DNA of 6,760 bases from Mycobacterium sp. Lineage in GTDB: Bacteria > Actinomycetota > Actinomycetes > Mycobacteriales > Mycobacteriaceae. Shown one piece after another: positions 5,383 through 6,760 of this stretch (the first letter of the stretch is position 1; each line of letters opens with the position of its first letter). The notes below the pieces were generated by a model that saw only the letters and a program-made list of their open reading frames with translations, searched no databases and was not told the origin of the DNA. Location of the stretch: the NCBI GenBank assembly GCA_018500005.2, contig JAHBAP020000473.1:1-6760 (forward strand), written 5' to 3'. Made by a program: the position numbers and the translations under genes.

Positions 5383-6760
5383 GATGTCGCTCTTGCCAGC
5401 AGGACGGTCTTCACCAGGTTCGCGACATTGGGCGTGCCCAGGCCGGTGACCATGTCGTAGCCTTCCGGACTCGACCGGGAGATCGCGTTTCCGCCCGCGG
5501 CGATGTGACGGAAGCCGGGAAATGCCGACTCCTGGGCAAGCTGGTAGAGCAGCGGGTTGAAGTCGCCCAGCGGCGCCGCCCCGCTGCCGACGAGCTTGTC
5601 GTTGATCAACGTTGCCAGGCCGGCCCAGATCGGCGCTGCCTGTGAGGTTCCGCCGCCGACTGCAACCTGCTGGTCGAACACGATCCGCACCCCGGTGAAG
5701 GGGTCGGCGACCGCCGAGACGTCCGGTACCAACCGCCGCTCCGGCAGTCCCGGGTCTACGGTCTGCCACTGCGGCCGAGCGAACAGAGCCGAGGCGCCAC
5801 CGGCGGTACCGAGGATGAGCGGCACGTTGTACCAGGCCTGTTCGGCCAGCCAACTACCTTCGGCGTCGGTGGACAGTTTGGTTCCGCCGACAGCCGTCAT
5901 CTCAGGCAGCGATGCGACCGCGTCCACGCCGACGTCGTCGGGGCTCGGCGGGTCCGCCCAGTTGTGTCCGCTCTTGCACTCCATGCCGGCGAGGTTTCCG
6001 GAGGCGTTGAACGCCGTGGTGCCGTTCCGGTGCGCCGCGGCCAGGGCCGCGCGGACCGGAGCGAAGTCGGCGGCGGTGAACACCCGGTCACAACCCCAGC
6101 CGATGGAGAAACTCCACACCGCGCCGGGGAACCGCTGATCAACCGACTCCATCAGGGCGCCGAGCTTCTCGAAGGCGGTACCGCCCTCGTGGTTGACGGT
6201 CGGGCGCGCATTGACCAGCACGAGTTTGGCATCCGGTGCGATCGCATGGATCACCTGAAGGTTCATGTTCGCCTCCCCGGTGCGCTCTCGGGGCATCCCG
6301 CCGATCACCTCCGGTGCGAACCGCGGAAGGCCGAAGCTGTCGGCGAAGGCATCCATGTCCGACTGCAGGAAGCCGTCGAAGGCGAACACCACCACGGTCC
6401 GGCCCTTGCCGGTGTGCCCCTCCCGGATCAGCGGGGTCGCGTTGTAGGCATTGTGCAGTTGTTGCGGCAACAGTCCGCCGTCGGGCACCTCCCGCGGCGG
6501 ACTGGGCATCGCCTCCCGGTAGGGAACGAAGCCGAGTATGCGGCCGATGCCGGAGACCTCCGAGCGCGCGGCGGGCGGGACCCCAGGCTGCTGGCGTGAT
6601 GCGTAGAAGACGCGCTCGAGTCCGTCTCCCGACCGGTAGTCGTGCACCGCCAAGCCGAACGCGTCACCGAGTGCGCCGGGGTGGCCCTCGATGACGGCCC
6701 AGCCGTCGCCCCGACGCCACTGCGCCGTCAGCCCGTGGGCCTGCGCCCAGCCCTTGAGCA
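5379..6760 (-). CDS. S53 (sedolisin/kumamolisin) family protein, 5' end outside window; active-site Asp residues replaced
   Basis: The frame stays open to the window edge, giving at least 459 residues and ending at TGA 5379-5381. The start lies beyond 6760, so a TTG at 6651-6653 is internal. The visible N-terminal ~80 residues (HGLTAQW, GDGWAV, HDYR, FYASRQ) fit a pro-kumamolisin activation domain; the peptidase domain follows from about DGGLLPQQL. Counting from codon 6651-6653 as 1, the catalytic Glu is E127 in GEANMN and the nucleophile is S337 in GGTSQAAP. The residue four after the Glu is N131 (family Asp), and the SGD oxyanion motif reads SGN (N220). Spacings 4/89/117 match sedolisin's 4/86/117, as I recall it. 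In the C-terminal calcium site H383 replaces Asp in FRHIAAGG, while D400 in GYDMVTGLGTPN is kept. Active members are acid serine-carboxyl peptidases, usually secreted; this one is probably impaired. Cys in IGWGCD and GMECKSG may form a disulfide. The frame is intact, and the gene is coupled to the downstream membrane protein by GTGA. Confidence 0.93.
   Translation of the reverse strand, partial: LKGWAQAHGLTAQWRRGDGWAVIEGHPGALGDAFGLAVHDYRSGDGLERVFYASRQQPGVPPAARSEVSGIGRILGFVPYREAMPSPPREVPDGGLLPQQLHNAYNATPLIREGHTGKGRTVVVFAFDGFLQSDMDAFADSFGLPRFAPEVIGGMPRERTGEANMNLQVIHAIAPDAKLVLVNARPTVNHEGGTAFEKLGALMESVDQRFPGAVWSFSIGWGCDRVFTAADFAPVRAALAAAHRNGTTAFNASGNLAGMECKSGHNWADPPSPDDVGVDAVASLPEMTAVGGTKLSTDAEGSWLAEQAWYNVPLILGTAGGASALFARPQWQTVDPGLPERRLVPDVSAVADPFTGVRIVFDQQVAVGGGTSQAAPIWAGLATLINDKLVGSGAAPLGDFNPLLYQLAQESAFPGFRHIAAGGNAISRSSPEGYDMVTGLGTPNVANLVKTVLLARATS

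Noticed and set aside
4318..5460. Forward open frame spanning the 4666 convergent junction
   Set aside because: It crosses two well-supported genes in wrong frames and its translation has no domain; it is a shadow frame.
5383..5853. Extended reverse-strand frame upstream of the bitopic membrane protein
   Set aside because: It is the out-of-frame shadow of the S53 gene; its Arg-rich, low-complexity translation shows no domain, and GTG 5382 overlaps the S53 stop as expected.
6651..6653. TTG as start of the S53 gene
   Set aside because: The frame stays open to the window edge, and residues upstream of it (HGLTAQW, GDGWAV) fit the pro-kumamolisin domain.

Overview
The window looks like chromosomal DNA from a high-GC actinobacterium, probably a Mycolicibacterium/Mycobacterium-type organism. 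The evidence is high GC throughout, GTG and TTG starts, 4-nt gene overlaps, tandem-domain universal stress proteins and an S53-type peptidase reading frame in mycobacterial style. The genus is inferred from family resemblance and was not checked by search. No RNA gene, transposon, CRISPR array or phage gene was seen. The only non-coding stretch is the 119 bp between the permease and the stress-protein gene.

Left part (1-2436): the C-terminal part of a copper/topaquinone primary-amine oxidase runs rightward off the left edge. It meets, tail to tail, a complete leftward gene for a 507-residue APC-superfamily permease. The likely theme is uptake of an amine or amino acid and oxidative deamination of an amine. 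The substrate cannot be read from the sequence.

Middle part (2437-4669): a divergent control region separates the permease from a rightward two-gene unit. Its first gene is a tandem-domain universal stress protein with two intact ATP-binding motifs. Its second gene starts at a TTG that overlaps the stress-protein stop, and encodes a polytopic membrane protein with a C4 zinc ribbon at each end. The membrane core aligns, by eye, with the PrsW (M82) intramembrane protease family, but every expected catalytic position is replaced.

Right part (4666-6760): a leftward pair converges on that unit. Upstream is an S53 (sedolisin/kumamolisin) peptidase whose 5' end lies beyond the window. It overlaps by 4 nt the start of a small single-pass membrane protein with an unrecognised extracytoplasmic domain. 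The S53 protein keeps the catalytic Glu and Ser, but both Asp residues of the active site (triad Asp and oxyanion Asp) read as Asn, and one calcium-site Asp reads as His. It is an intact frame predicted to be catalytically impaired.

The most interesting signal is the juxtaposition of two protease-fold proteins that both appear to have lost catalytic residues while keeping intact frames: a PrsW-like membrane protein and an S53 protein. They sit beside a stress protein and an unknown bitopic membrane protein. Both convergent gene pairs also end on the same palindromic CTAG, which supplies the stop codon on each strand.
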